Assembly (NCBI GenBank): GCA_964398055.1
Contig: CAYNLK010000030.1
Location: 1-64,000, forward strand
Direction of reading: 5' to 3'
DNA from: CAYNLK01 sp964398055
GTDB taxonomy: Bacteria; Chloroflexota; Anaerolineae; 4572-78; J111
Length of the DNA stretch: 64,000 bases
Position numbers and translations under genes: made by a program. How positions within the stretch are numbered: the stretch's first letter is position 1; the number at the start of each line of letters is the position of its first letter. Below the pieces are notes generated by a model. That model was not told the origin of the DNA and ran no database searches. It worked only from the letters and a program-made list of their open reading frames with translations. This document shows positions 52,893 to 61,263 of this stretch, piece by piece.

Positions 52893-55800
52893 ATGACCTC
52901 CCCGGAGACACTCGAAAAATTGGCTGCTTACGTGCCCACGCCGGTGGTCCACGCCATCTACCGGCAGCCGCGACCGCTAACCGAACCAACGGCCCACCGT
53001 TTCCCCGCGGCAATTCTTCTGGCCGATATCTCCGGCTTTACGCCGCTCAGCGAACTTTTGGCTCAAGCCGGCCCAACCGGCGCCGAAGAGCTAACCCACT
53101 TCATCAATCAATACTTTTCCTTGATGATCCAACTGATTGAACTCTACGGCGGGCAGGTCATCAATTTCTCCGGTGACGCCATTGTTGCGCTTTTTCCGGC
53201 CGAAGATATCGAGCTGTCAGTGGCAGCGCGGCGAGCCGGCGAGTGCGCCCTGTCGATGCAGGCCAAAATGAGCGCCTTCACCGATTTACAAACCAGCCAG
53301 GGACGGGCCTCCCTGTCGATGAAGGCCGGCATTGGCGCCGGCCAGGTGTTAGCATGCAGCATTGGCGGCGTCCGGGGGCGGTGGGAATATTTGGTCGGCG
53401 GCGACCCCCTGGTCCAGGTCGCCGTGGCCGAGAGTCTGGCCCAACCGGGCCAGGTGGTTGTCAGCGCGACCGCCTGGCGAGAAATCGAACTGTTCTTTCG
53501 GGGTGAAATCAAACCAAACGATCCGCGGGTCATCAAGTTAGACCAACTGCTTAGTCCCGTACCTCCGGCCGAACCGCTAAATTTTGACTGGTCACGCCTG
53601 GCGCCGGAACAGCAGCGCTTAGCCGAACAGGCTCTGCAGGGTTATGTCCCGGCGGCTATCAAAGCCCGGCTGGCTGACCAGGCCGATTGGCTGGCCGAAC
53701 TACGTCGCATGACCATATTATTTGTAGGCATTGGCAATCTGGATTACGAAGCCGCTGAGGCGGGGACCCGGCTGCAAGCCTTGCTGCAGGCCACCCAGGA
53801 ATTGATTCAGCGGTTTGAAGGTTCGCTGGGCAAAGTTGCCGTTGACGACAAGGGCACAGTGATGCTGATTCTGTTTGGCGTGCCGCCTTTTTCGCACGAG
53901 GATGATGCCACCCGGGCCGTGGCCTTTGCCTTGAATCTCCAGTCGGTGGCCCAGGCCCAGCATTTACGAATGGCTATTGGCATCACCGAGGGACAGGTCT
54001 TTGCCGGCCCGGTCGGCGCGCCCGGTCGCCGCGAATACACCGTCATTGGCGACGAGGTCAATCTGGCGGTCCGGTTGATGCAGTATGGTCGAGCCGGCAC
54101 CATCATTGTGAACGAGCGGGTCAAAGAGCGAGCCGGTCCCCAGTTTGTCACCGACAGTCTGGGGCAGATTTCAATCAAGGGTAAAAGCTTGGCCGTACCG
54201 GCTTACCTGGTCAAAGGTGAACAGGGTACTCAGGATCAATTTATTACCCGCTATCTCCTGCATGAGGACCCCCTGGTTGGCCGTAAGGCGGAGATTGAAC
54301 AGACCCGCCGGCTGGCGGCTCGAGCCAGAGAGGGCCGGCTGCAACTGCTGCTGATAGAGGGTGAGCTTGGTTTGGGTAAGAGCCGTTTGGTTTCAGAAAT
54401 GGTCCGTGAATGGGTGATGGAAGGGGGGGCCGGCTATGGCAGCAAATGTATTAGCTACGGCCGGCAGGTGCCCTACCAGGCCTGGCGGGAGATTTTGACC
54501 GGACTTTACGGGCTAACCCCCAACTTATCGCCCCAGCGACAACTGGCCCGGCTGGCGATTGGCGCGGCCGGTTTGGCCGATCCCCCGGACCGGCCCGGCT
54601 ATTGGGAAATGCGCCTGCCTTTATTGGCCGATGTACTCGGCCTGGATATCCCCCAAAATGATTTTACCCGCCAGATCAGCGGTGAACTGCGGCGCAACAA
54701 TACCTTTGCCCTGCTCGAAGCCCTGTTCCGAAATGAAGCCAAACGGCGGCCATTACTGCTTATCTTGGAGGATATTCACTGGGCGGATGAGCTGTCGCTA
54801 TTACTGGCAGGCCATCTGGCCAAGAAACTCACCGACGTGCCCTGGTTCATCGTGCTCACCTATCGCCAATCGACTGTTGAAACAGAGCTTGGGCCTCTGC
54901 TTGAACTCAGTCACCTGCCGGATGTTTGCACCCTGCGGCTGAACCCGCTGTCGCCTCAAGAAAGTATCGATTTGATCAGAATAATTCTGGGAGATCGGAC
55001 TCTGCCGGCAGAGGTTCAGCAGATCATCCTGAGCCGGGGGCAGGGCAATCCTTTCTTCTTGCATGAAATCAGCCGGGCGATTCTGGCTGTGCTGGAAAAT
55101 CATTCGGGCCGGTTGGCCGAATGGTTGGGTACGTTGGAACTGCCCAATACCGTCCACGACGCCATCTTTATGCACATCGACCGCCTGCCCGAGCCTGAAA
55201 AACTCACCTTGAAAGTGGCGGCGGTGATTGGGGTTCGCTTCCAGCGCGAGTTGCTGTCGGCGGTGCATCCGGTTAACGGGGTCAAACCGCAGTTGCCATC
55301 GCAGCTTCAAGAGCTGGAAAATGAAAAACTGATCCAAATGGAAGCGCCGGCACCCAAATGGGAGTACGTGTTTCGCAACGTGATCACCCAAGAGATTATG
55401 TACGAGGGCTTGCTGCTGGCCCAACGCCGCCAGTTACACGCTGCCGTGGGGGCCGCACTCCAGGCCGCCGAGCCAGAGGCAATTGAAAATCTGGCCTATC
55501 ATTACAGTCGCAGCGACAATCTGGAGATGGCCCTGCATTATCTGAAGATGGCCGGCCAAAAGGCCAGTCGCGAATATGCCAATCATGCCGCCATTGGTTA
55601 CTACTCGGAAATTCTGGCTCGTCTGGCCGAGCGTCCCGGCCCACGGCGAACCAGTGGGATAATTTCGGCGGATTACTGGGATGTACTCCACGAGCGGGTC
55701 AAGCTGTACAACCTGACCGGCCAACGTGACAAAGAGGTGGAGGATTTGGGCACGCTGGGGCTGATTGCCGAAGCCCTCAACGATGATCGCCGCCGAGCTT

Positions 55801-56966
55801 TGGCGGCCAAGCAGTGGGCCTATCATTATGAAACTAAGGGCGATTATGCCTCGGCCCTGGAACTGACCGAACGTTTTGCTAAACTGGCCCAACAGGCCAA
55901 CGACGAAAGGCTGGTGGGTGAAAGCTACAACGAGTGGGGTAAGCTCCTCTATATCTTTCGGGATTATGACACGGCTCAGAAACATTTGCAGCGAGCGCTC
56001 CGGCTGGCCCAAAAGTATCACGATCAGAACGTCCAGGCCGATTGCCTGGCGAATCTGGGGTCGGTGGCGCGGTATCAGGCTGACTATGATGTCGCCCTCT
56101 ATTTCTGCCAGGAGGCCGTGAATCTATGGCGAGGGATGGGCGATCAACTTGGGTTGGGGAATGGGCTACGGCAATTGGGTCAGATTTATTACGCTACCGG
56201 TCGCTATATGGCTGCATTGGAATGCTACCGAAAATCCTTAAAACTGCATACCACCATCGGCGATCCGAACGGCGAAGCCTTGACCCGGCAGAGTCTGGGG
56301 CAATTGCACCGCAGCCTGGGGAATTATGACGAGGCTCGGCGGCAGTTGCAGCAAGCCCTGCAAACCCAGCGCGCCACCGGTGATCGCCGGGCCGAGGTCC
56401 AAACCCTCTACCAGCTGGGTTTTGTCCACTGCCGCCTGGCCGAGTATGAACAAGCCGCCAGCCAATTAGAGGAGGCCCTGACCATTCTGGGCGAGGAATT
56501 TGATGATCCCTGGGCGCTGGGGCAGGCCCTGAATTACTACAGTTGGACCCTGATCGAGTTGGGCCGGCTTAGCGAGGCCCAAACCCACCTGCAAGAAGCG
56601 CTGAAAACAGAGAGCGGGTTACACCAACCCGCTACGCTGATTGAAGTCGCCGTCCAGTTGGGCCGGGTCGCCCTGGCTCGCCACGATCTAGGCCTGGCCA
56701 GGGCCTGCGCCCGCCACATCCTGGAGTTCATCAATCAACAAGGTACGGCCGGTTTGGAGCACCCCGGACTGGCCTATCTGACCGTTTACCACACCTGCCA
56801 GGCCACGCAAGAGCTTACGCAGGCTAACGTGGTTCTCAGCCAGGCCCGGTGCTATCTTGAGCTGCAAGCGGCCCAAATTGACGATCCTCAACTGCGCCGG
56901 AGTTATCTCTATAACCTGGCAGAGCATCGCCAACTTCAAGCATTGGTAGTTGATTACCCGGAATAA
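52893..56966 (+). CDS. Soluble-adenylyl-cyclase-like protein: two class III cyclase domains, AAA NTPase, TPR
   Basis: This 1357-residue cytoplasmic protein has the architecture of soluble adenylyl cyclases. C1 (about 38-185) has both metal Asps, Asp45 in LLADISGFT and Asp95 in NFSGDAIVAL, but lacks the catalytic Asn/Arg (GGDPLVQVAVAES at 169-181). C2 (about 273-410) lacks the first metal Asp (FVGIGNL) but keeps Asn390 and Arg394 in GDEVNLAVRLM. A STAND-type NTPase follows, with Walker A GELGLGKS (490-497). Some ten TPRs occupy about 850-1340 (for example AECLANLGSVARYQADY-type units). One composite active site at the C1/C2 interface is predicted. The ATG at 52893 is chosen over a TTG 12 bases upstream; no good Shine-Dalgarno is visible. 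Confidence 0.87.
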   Translation: MTSPETLEKLAAYVPTPVVHAIYRQPRPLTEPTAHRFPAAILLADISGFTPLSELLAQAGPTGAEELTHFINQYFSLMIQLIELYGGQVINFSGDAIVALFPAEDIELSVAARRAGECALSMQAKMSAFTDLQTSQGRASLSMKAGIGAGQVLACSIGGVRGRWEYLVGGDPLVQVAVAESLAQPGQVVVSATAWREIELFFRGEIKPNDPRVIKLDQLLSPVPPAEPLNFDWSRLAPEQQRLAEQALQGYVPAAIKARLADQADWLAELRRMTILFVGIGNLDYEAAEAGTRLQALLQATQELIQRFEGSLGKVAVDDKGTVMLILFGVPPFSHEDDATRAVAFALNLQSVAQAQHLRMAIGITEGQVFAGPVGAPGRREYTVIGDEVNLAVRLMQYGRAGTIIVNERVKERAGPQFVTDSLGQISIKGKSLAVPAYLVKGEQGTQDQFITRYLLHEDPLVGRKAEIEQTRRLAARAREGRLQLLLIEGELGLGKSRLVSEMVREWVMEGGAGYGSKCISYGRQVPYQAWREILTGLYGLTPNLSPQRQLARLAIGAAGLADPPDRPGYWEMRLPLLADVLGLDIPQNDFTRQISGELRRNNTFALLEALFRNEAKRRPLLLILEDIHWADELSLLLAGHLAKKLTDVPWFIVLTYRQSTVETELGPLLELSHLPDVCTLRLNPLSPQESIDLIRIILGDRTLPAEVQQIILSRGQGNPFFLHEISRAILAVLENHSGRLAEWLGTLELPNTVHDAIFMHIDRLPEPEKLTLKVAAVIGVRFQRELLSAVHPVNGVKPQLPSQLQELENEKLIQMEAPAPKWEYVFRNVITQEIMYEGLLLAQRRQLHAAVGAALQAAEPEAIENLAYHYSRSDNLEMALHYLKMAGQKASREYANHAAIGYYSEILARLAERPGPRRTSGIISADYWDVLHERVKLYNLTGQRDKEVEDLGTLGLIAEALNDDRRRALAAKQWAYHYETKGDYASALELTERFAKLAQQANDERLVGESYNEWGKLLYIFRDYDTAQKHLQRALRLAQKYHDQNVQADCLANLGSVARYQADYDVALYFCQEAVNLWRGMGDQLGLGNGLRQLGQIYYATGRYMAALECYRKSLKLHTTIGDPNGEALTRQSLGQLHRSLGNYDEARRQLQQALQTQRATGDRRAEVQTLYQLGFVHCRLAEYEQAASQLEEALTILGEEFDDPWALGQALNYYSWTLIELGRLSEAQTHLQEALKTESGLHQPATLIEVAVQLGRVALARHDLGLARACARHILEFINQQGTAGLEHPGLAYLTVYHTCQATQELTQANVVLSQARCYLELQAAQIDDPQLRRSYLYNLAEHRQLQALVVDYPE

Positions 56967-56999
56967 AAAAGCCGCCGGCGCCTTGTCGATGCCGGCGGC
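56965..56999 (-). terminator. Terminator between convergent cyclase and sigma-factor genes
   Basis: GCCGCCGGC (56971-56979) and GCCGGCGGC (56991-56999) form a 9-bp GC-rich stem. On the minus strand it is followed by TTTTTTATT, so it should end the sigma-factor operon. On the plus strand only CTCTTT follows, so it may also stop transcription from the cyclase gene. Confidence 0.88.
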
Positions 57000-57020
57000 T
57001 CTTTGGTAACGCTGTTCAGC

Positions 57021-57944
57021 TCAATTGACAAAACCGATCAGCCGGTTGGCCTTATCGCGCTGCCGCAGTTTGGCCAGCGCCTCCTTCTCGATCTGGCGAA
57101 TACGCTCACGAGTTAAGCCAAAGCGTTCGGCCACATCCTGCAAAGTGAGGGGTTGGCCATCCCGCAAACCGTAACGCAACTCCACAATCCGGCTTTCGCG
57201 AGCGGATAAACCGGCCAAAGCCCGGCGAATTTCCCGGCCCAGCAAAATAGAGTCAACTTGATCCTCCAACGCCTGGGTCAGATCATTCTCCACAAAGTCG
57301 GCCAGGATAGCGCCATCATCGCCCACCGGCTCTTCCAGGCTGAGGGTATCCTGTCCATCCTGGAGCAGGTTGTGGATATCCTCAGGGGCGTCGCCGGTGT
57401 GGGCGGCAATCTCTTCTACTTCGGGGGTGCGGCCCAGCTTTTGAGTCAACTGGCCCATGACCCGTCTGATTTTGCCCAGATGATCAACTTTGTGCACCGG
57501 CAAACGGATCACCCGGGTCTGCACGGCCACTGCCCGGCTAACGCTCTGGCGAATCCAGTAGCTGGCGTAGGTGCTTAAACGCACGCCCTTGGTCACATCA
57601 AACTTATCAATCGCTCTGATCAAACCAAGCACACCTTCCTGAGAAAGTTCAGCCAAACTCAGGCCGTGGCCGGTATATTTGCTGGCGATGCTGATGACCA
57701 AACGACCATTAGCCTGAATCAGGGTTCGACGAGCCTTGATGCCCTCATCAACTCTGTCAGCTAATTTAGCTTGCAGTTCGTCGTCGATATCGTGTTCTTT
57801 GGCCAATCGCCTGGCGGCCTTTTTACCTTCAACCATCACCCTGATCAAACGTTTCTCTTCGGCGGGAGATACTGGCGCAGTTGCGGCAAGATCGGCAATG
57901 CTTAATCTGAACAGCGCTTCATCAGGTGCCCATGTGGTTGCCAT
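57021..57944 (-). CDS. RNA polymerase sigma-70 factor (SigA-like, group 2/3)
   Basis: This protein of about 307 residues has region 1.2 remnants, region 2 (VISIASKYTGHGLSLAELSQEGVLGLIRAIDKFD... with YASYWIRQSVSRA for -10 binding), region 3 (LGRTPEVEEIAAHTG) and region 4 (LSARESRIVELRYGLRDG then TLQDVAERFGLTRERIRQIEKEALAKLR). It lacks the long 1.1 region and non-conserved insert of a main RpoD, so it is probably an alternative factor with near-housekeeping specificity. GAGGTGATG supports the ATG at 57944. It is the last gene of a run led by the GntR-B12 regulator and the Lon-N-like gene, followed by a strong terminator. Confidence 0.93.
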   Translation of the reverse strand: MATTWAPDEALFRLSIADLAATAPVSPAEEKRLIRVMVEGKKAARRLAKEHDIDDELQAKLADRVDEGIKARRTLIQANGRLVISIASKYTGHGLSLAELSQEGVLGLIRAIDKFDVTKGVRLSTYASYWIRQSVSRAVAVQTRVIRLPVHKVDHLGKIRRVMGQLTQKLGRTPEVEEIAAHTGDAPEDIHNLLQDGQDTLSLEEPVGDDGAILADFVENDLTQALEDQVDSILLGREIRRALAGLSARESRIVELRYGLRDGQPLTLQDVAERFGLTRERIRQIEKEALAKLRQRDKANRLIGFVN

Positions 57945-58019
57945 AATCATCACCTCATTATTGGTAGTAATTTTATACAGACTTTCAAGCGCCATTGCCG
58001 TTGCTGTAAGTAACTCGAT

Positions 58020-58721
58020 TTAGTTTAAAGAGTAGTCTACAAAAGGTAGACGTTGCGTTTGTTGGTGGACCTGATAAGCCCTGAGCATATAAACTAGAAT
58101 CTGGTCTTCACGGTCAACAACCGTGGTGGTCCTGGCAATTAACTTGGTTAGTGAGTCGGACGACAAAATTTGCTGCTTGTCCGGCAGCGGGCCCTGGATT
58201 GCGGCCCCGGCCAAAAAAGCTAAGTCGGTTGGGTCCGCCGGTAAGTTTGTGCCGGAAAGATCCTCACCGGAAGCATCTCCCAAATGCTGGATATACTGTT
58301 TGACCAGGGGACGCAGCTTTTGGGCCATAAGTTCAACGACCTCAGGGCTATCGTCCACCATCAGCAAAGGATCAACCAGGCCGATAAGAAAATCAGCGGC
58401 ACTTGAATAGATATTCTTGATTACAAACCTCTCTTGGCCCACCGTTATCAGGTTCATCCGGCCATCCTGTAAATTCTCAACCGCCTTGATTTGGGCCGTG
58501 GTGCCAATACCATAAATGTCGTGAATGTCTAAGTCTGCCACATTTGGGGCCTGGGCTCGCCTATTCCTGGCTAAAATTACCCCAAATAACCGGTCGGAGG
58601 CCAGACATTCTCGGATCATCACTTTGTATCGTTCTTCAAAAATGTGGAGCGGCAACAGCATCCCCGGGAACAAAACGACGTTTAGCGGAAATAACGGGAG
58701 GCGAAAATCTGGCGTTAACAT
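58020..58721 (-). CDS. Lon N-terminal (LON substrate-binding) domain protein
   Basis: This 233-residue protein is a stand-alone Lon N-domain (PUA-like beta-barrel plus helical part): LPLFPLNVVLFPGMLLPLHIFEERYKVMI, then FGVILARN, IYGIGTTAQIKAVENLQDGRMNLITVGQERFVI. It has no AAA or protease domain. Similar single-domain proteins are widespread and may bind unfolded substrates. The ATG at 58721 follows AATAAGG, which includes the stop codon of the upstream GntR-B12 gene (10-base gap), pointing to translational coupling. The sigma gene follows after 75 bases. Confidence 0.88.
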   Translation of the reverse strand: MLTPDFRLPLFPLNVVLFPGMLLPLHIFEERYKVMIRECLASDRLFGVILARNRRAQAPNVADLDIHDIYGIGTTAQIKAVENLQDGRMNLITVGQERFVIKNIYSSAADFLIGLVDPLLMVDDSPEVVELMAQKLRPLVKQYIQHLGDASGEDLSGTNLPADPTDLAFLAGAAIQGPLPDKQQILSSDSLTKLIARTTTVVDREDQILVYMLRAYQVHQQTQRLPFVDYSLN

Positions 58722-58731
58722 CGATCTGACC

Positions 58732-59697
58732 TTATTGGGAAAATAACCTTTGTATTTTAGTAACGGCAGCTTCAACCGTGTCGCCCAAATATAAACCCTG
58801 AACCTGAGAAATTAATGACGGTTTTTGGCTAAAGGCCGCTCCCCCAAAAGTGAAAACTGGTCGGGCCGCGAGCTGGTCACCACCACCGGTTCGTTGAATT
58901 TGTAGATTAGCCAGGCATTGTCGGCTGAGTGTGACCAGAGCTTTACCGGCCTCGGCGGTAGCAGCCGAGAAGCAGATCAAATCGGGATGGGCCGTGTCAA
59001 TAAATTGGTGGAAATCGGTTGTGAAAACATGGGGCCCCAGATAGATAACTCGAAATCCTCGTCGACGCAGGCTCAGGGCCAGCAAGAGCAGCCCTATTTC
59101 ATGCTGATCTTCCGGGGCGCAAGCCAACACCGCCTTCTGGCCGAATTGTAATGTAGCCGCAGCATTGAACATAGCAATCAAATGGGAGCGCAAGGTAGTG
59201 ATCGCATAGTTTTGAGCCAATAAGCTAATTTGACCTTGCTGCCACTGCTGCTCAAGCTGCCGGATCACCTCCGGGAAAAGAGTCATCGCTACCAGTTCAA
59301 CCGAATAAGCTGCCACTGCCTCGGTGATAATGGCTTCGACTTCAACGCAGTTAAACGATGACAATTCATCGACCAATTTTTGCTGATAGTGGAGAGTAAT
59401 GTTGGTAGTCAGATTGTGATGATGGGGTTGATTTAAACCATTGCCGGCTGCGGCCAAATTATTCGGTTGATGGCTGACAAACGTGCCTTTCCCTACTCTA
59501 GTATACGCTAATCCTTCGTCTATAAGCTCCTGCAAAGCCCGCCGAGCCGTCATGCGGCTCAAATTATAATGTTGGCAAAGATCACGTTCAGAAGGTAGTT
59601 TTTGGTGAGAACGGTAAAGCCCTTGCTCAATCTGGCTTCGCAACAACTCCTTGAGCTGAAGATAAATGGGGGTTGGATGCTGCTTATCCAGATACAT
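58732..59697 (-). CDS. GntR-type regulator fused to a CarH-like B12-binding domain
   Basis: This 321-residue protein has an N-terminal GntR winged helix (about 7-75: PIYLQLKELLRSQIEQGLY, LPSERDLCQHYNLSRMTARRALQEL, GKGTFVSH). It continues with a helical cap (about 105-180) and a Rossmann-like B12-binding domain (about 185-320: AVLACAPEDQHEIGLLLLAL, RRRGFRVIYLGPH). The DxHxxG motif is intact, with His199 as probable cobalt ligand. In the cap, Trp152 matches the CarH Trp, but the following W-x9-EH pair is Gln162-Asn163. CarH and LitR use a MerR-type DNA-binding domain; a GntR version is unusual. It probably senses a cobamide, with or without light. A consensus promoter and three operator boxes precede it. 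Confidence 0.85.
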   Translation of the reverse strand: MYLDKQHPTPIYLQLKELLRSQIEQGLYRSHQKLPSERDLCQHYNLSRMTARRALQELIDEGLAYTRVGKGTFVSHQPNNLAAAGNGLNQPHHHNLTTNITLHYQQKLVDELSSFNCVEVEAIITEAVAAYSVELVAMTLFPEVIRQLEQQWQQGQISLLAQNYAITTLRSHLIAMFNAAATLQFGQKAVLACAPEDQHEIGLLLLALSLRRRGFRVIYLGPHVFTTDFHQFIDTAHPDLICFSAATAEAGKALVTLSRQCLANLQIQRTGGGDQLAARPVFTFGGAAFSQKPSLISQVQGLYLGDTVEAAVTKIQRLFSQ

Positions 59698-59721
59698 TAT
59701 ACTTATATACCCCTAACCGCG

Positions 59722-59779
59722 GTCTATACCAGTTTATACCAGTCTATACCATTATAACCGATTTGGGGCTGGATGTCAA
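59722..59779 (-). promoter_or_regulatory. Consensus promoter with three phased GntR-type operator boxes
   Basis: On the minus strand TTGACA (59779-59774) and TATAAT (59756-59751) have an exact 17-bp spacer, so this is a perfect consensus promoter. Just downstream lie three boxes, GTCTATAC (59742-59749), GTTTATAC (59732-59739) and GTCTATAC (59722-59729), given here in plus-strand reading. They are spaced exactly 10 bp apart, one helical turn. They match the GntR-family core GTnTAnAC. Their position over and after the transcription start predicts autorepression by the regulator encoded at 59697. The remaining spacer to 59900 holds no gene. Confidence 0.85.
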
Positions 59780-59903
59780 TACCTTTTTTAGCCGAGACTA
59801 AAATTTAGTTGATTACAGTTCTATGCCAAGCTTTTTGAGATATTCGGCTCATTTTAGCAGCCATAAATTAAAACCAAGTTAAATTTGGGCCAATCAGACT
59901 CAT

Positions 59904-59938
59904 AAAAAATGAACCCCGCCTCAAAGCTGAGACGGGGC
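59904..59938 (-). terminator. Terminator after the small protein gene
   Basis: On the minus strand CCCCGTCTCA and TGAGGCGGGG pair around GCTT (59938-59914, one mismatch), followed by TTCATTTTTT. It terminates the transcript of the 78-residue protein gene. Confidence 0.85.
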
Positions 59939-59985
59939 CAATAATGGCTGTTGGATTCAATTTTGATCTGGCCGGCAGGTAATGT

Positions 59986-60222
59986 TTATCCAGCCAAATC
60001 CATAATTTTCTGTTGTTCGGTCAGGGGTTCCAACGGTCTGGATTTATGCAGGCGCATCGGCCGGGTTGGCGCGTTGGCCAGAGTTTTTTCTAATTGGTAG
60101 ATTTCGGTGTATAGCTCATCAACTCTTGCCGCCGGGATAACTTGCCACCGGCCATTGGTCAACCAGTCGATAAAACCGCTCAACTTATCCATGATAGGGT
60201 GAACTTGAATAGCCGAACTCAT
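59986..60222 (-). CDS. Small protein of unknown function
   Basis: This 78-residue protein begins MSSAIQVHPIMDKLSGFIDWLTNGRWQVI and is mostly helical and basic towards the end (RLHKSRPLEPLTEQQKIMDLA). I do not recognise a family. Its start is the ATG at 60222. The Shine-Dalgarno GGAAGGAG is 12 bases upstream and lies in a small hairpin (CGGAA/TTCCG) that could restrict initiation. It has its own terminator and lies next to the partner-switching operon on the same strand. Confidence 0.65.
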   Translation of the reverse strand: MSSAIQVHPIMDKLSGFIDWLTNGRWQVIPAARVDELYTEIYQLEKTLANAPTRPMRLHKSRPLEPLTEQQKIMDLAG

Positions 60223-60434
60223 TTCGGAACGCTTCTCCTTCCGCAATAAAAGAACAACTCTTTACCTTAACTGTCTCCAAAGGATTTAACCAGATAGTGT
60301 AATATGTTAGCAAAAGTCGAAAAATTTGCAAATTCTGGGTGATAGCCTGAGATAATACCAGCCCCCATCTGCTGAGAGTAGATGATCGTTTCTTTTAGCC
60401 GGTGATTGTCGGCCGGAAGCCGAGAAGGTGAAGG

Positions 60435-60460
60435 GACCGGCACTTATTGCAGTGCCGGTC
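60435..60460. repeat. GACCGGCACT hairpin downstream of the ParA-like gene
   Basis: GACCGGCACT (60435-60444) and AGTGCCGGTC (60451-60460) form a perfect 10-bp stem with loop TATTGC. It lies just after the ParA-like gene, where an operon end is expected, but without a U-tract. The arms match the inverted repeat at 49487-49572. Confidence 0.75.
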
Positions 60461-60481
60461 ACCGGGTGATTGTAGCTGACC

Positions 60482-61237
60482 CTACGCCATCAGTTTGGCC
60501 GCAACCTCCCGGAGCTGCCTGGTCAGCTCGTGATCCGGATATCGGAGGGCAAAGATGCCGGTACTGGCCAGATTCATCATCTCTTCAGAGAAAGGCAGCA
60601 CCGCGGCGACATCGCACTCAAAGGTCTGTTCCACCCGTGTTCTGACTTCCGCCGGGTTGAATGCCGGCGGCGTTTTGTTGACGACCAGCACCATGCGGGG
60701 CACATCCAGCGAGCGGGCCACCTCAACCGTGACTGCCGTCCCCTCATAGTCCTGCTGGTCGGGGCGCAAGATAACGACCAGGGCATGGGAGATGGCGATG
60801 GAGAAGAGCGTTTCTTCATTCAGGCCAGGGTGGGTGTCGATCATCAGGACATCCAAAGACAACGCCTGAATCAGGCGGCGGAAGCCGTGGGTGAGCTTGC
60901 TTACATCGTAGCCCTCGCGCAAAACATTGACAATTTCATCGGCCTGGATGCTGGAAGGAATCAGAAACAGCCGACCCGCGACTTGACCGCCCAGGTTGGC
61001 CGTGACATCGTGGGCAGCCTGTTCGATATCACACCGGCCCCACAGATAATCGTTGAGCGAGTGGTCAATCTCCCGGCCGGCCAGGCCAAACAAAACGTGA
61101 ATACCCGGCGACTGAATATCGGTGTCGATGACGCCGACCCGCCGCCCTTCGGCTGCCAGCAGGGTGGCAATATTGGCGGTGGTATTTGATTTGCCGGTGC
61201 CGCCGCGAAATGAATGGATAGAAATGATTTTGGACAT
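60482..61237 (-). CDS. ParA/MinD-like ATPase in a partner-switching operon
   Basis: This 251-residue P-loop ATPase of the ParA/MinD family has a deviant Walker A written SFRGGTGKSNTT (9-20). The signature Lys of KGGxGK is Arg11, while Lys16 is kept. Asp residues in VGVIDTDIQSPG and the Walker-B-like VLMIDTHPG follow. There is no C-terminal amphipathic membrane helix of MinD type that I can recognise. It is the last gene of the run with receiver, RsbU-like, RsbV-like and RsbW-like genes, 26 bases after the RsbW-like stop, so it probably belongs to the same signalling unit. Confidence 0.9.
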   Translation of the reverse strand: MSKIISIHSFRGGTGKSNTTANIATLLAAEGRRVGVIDTDIQSPGIHVLFGLAGREIDHSLNDYLWGRCDIEQAAHDVTANLGGQVAGRLFLIPSSIQADEIVNVLREGYDVSKLTHGFRRLIQALSLDVLMIDTHPGLNEETLFSIAISHALVVILRPDQQDYEGTAVTVEVARSLDVPRMVLVVNKTPPAFNPAEVRTRVEQTFECDVAAVLPFSEEMMNLASTGIFALRYPDHELTRQLREVAAKLMA

Positions 61238-61263
61238 AGTTTTTCTCCGGTTGGGCAGGCAGA

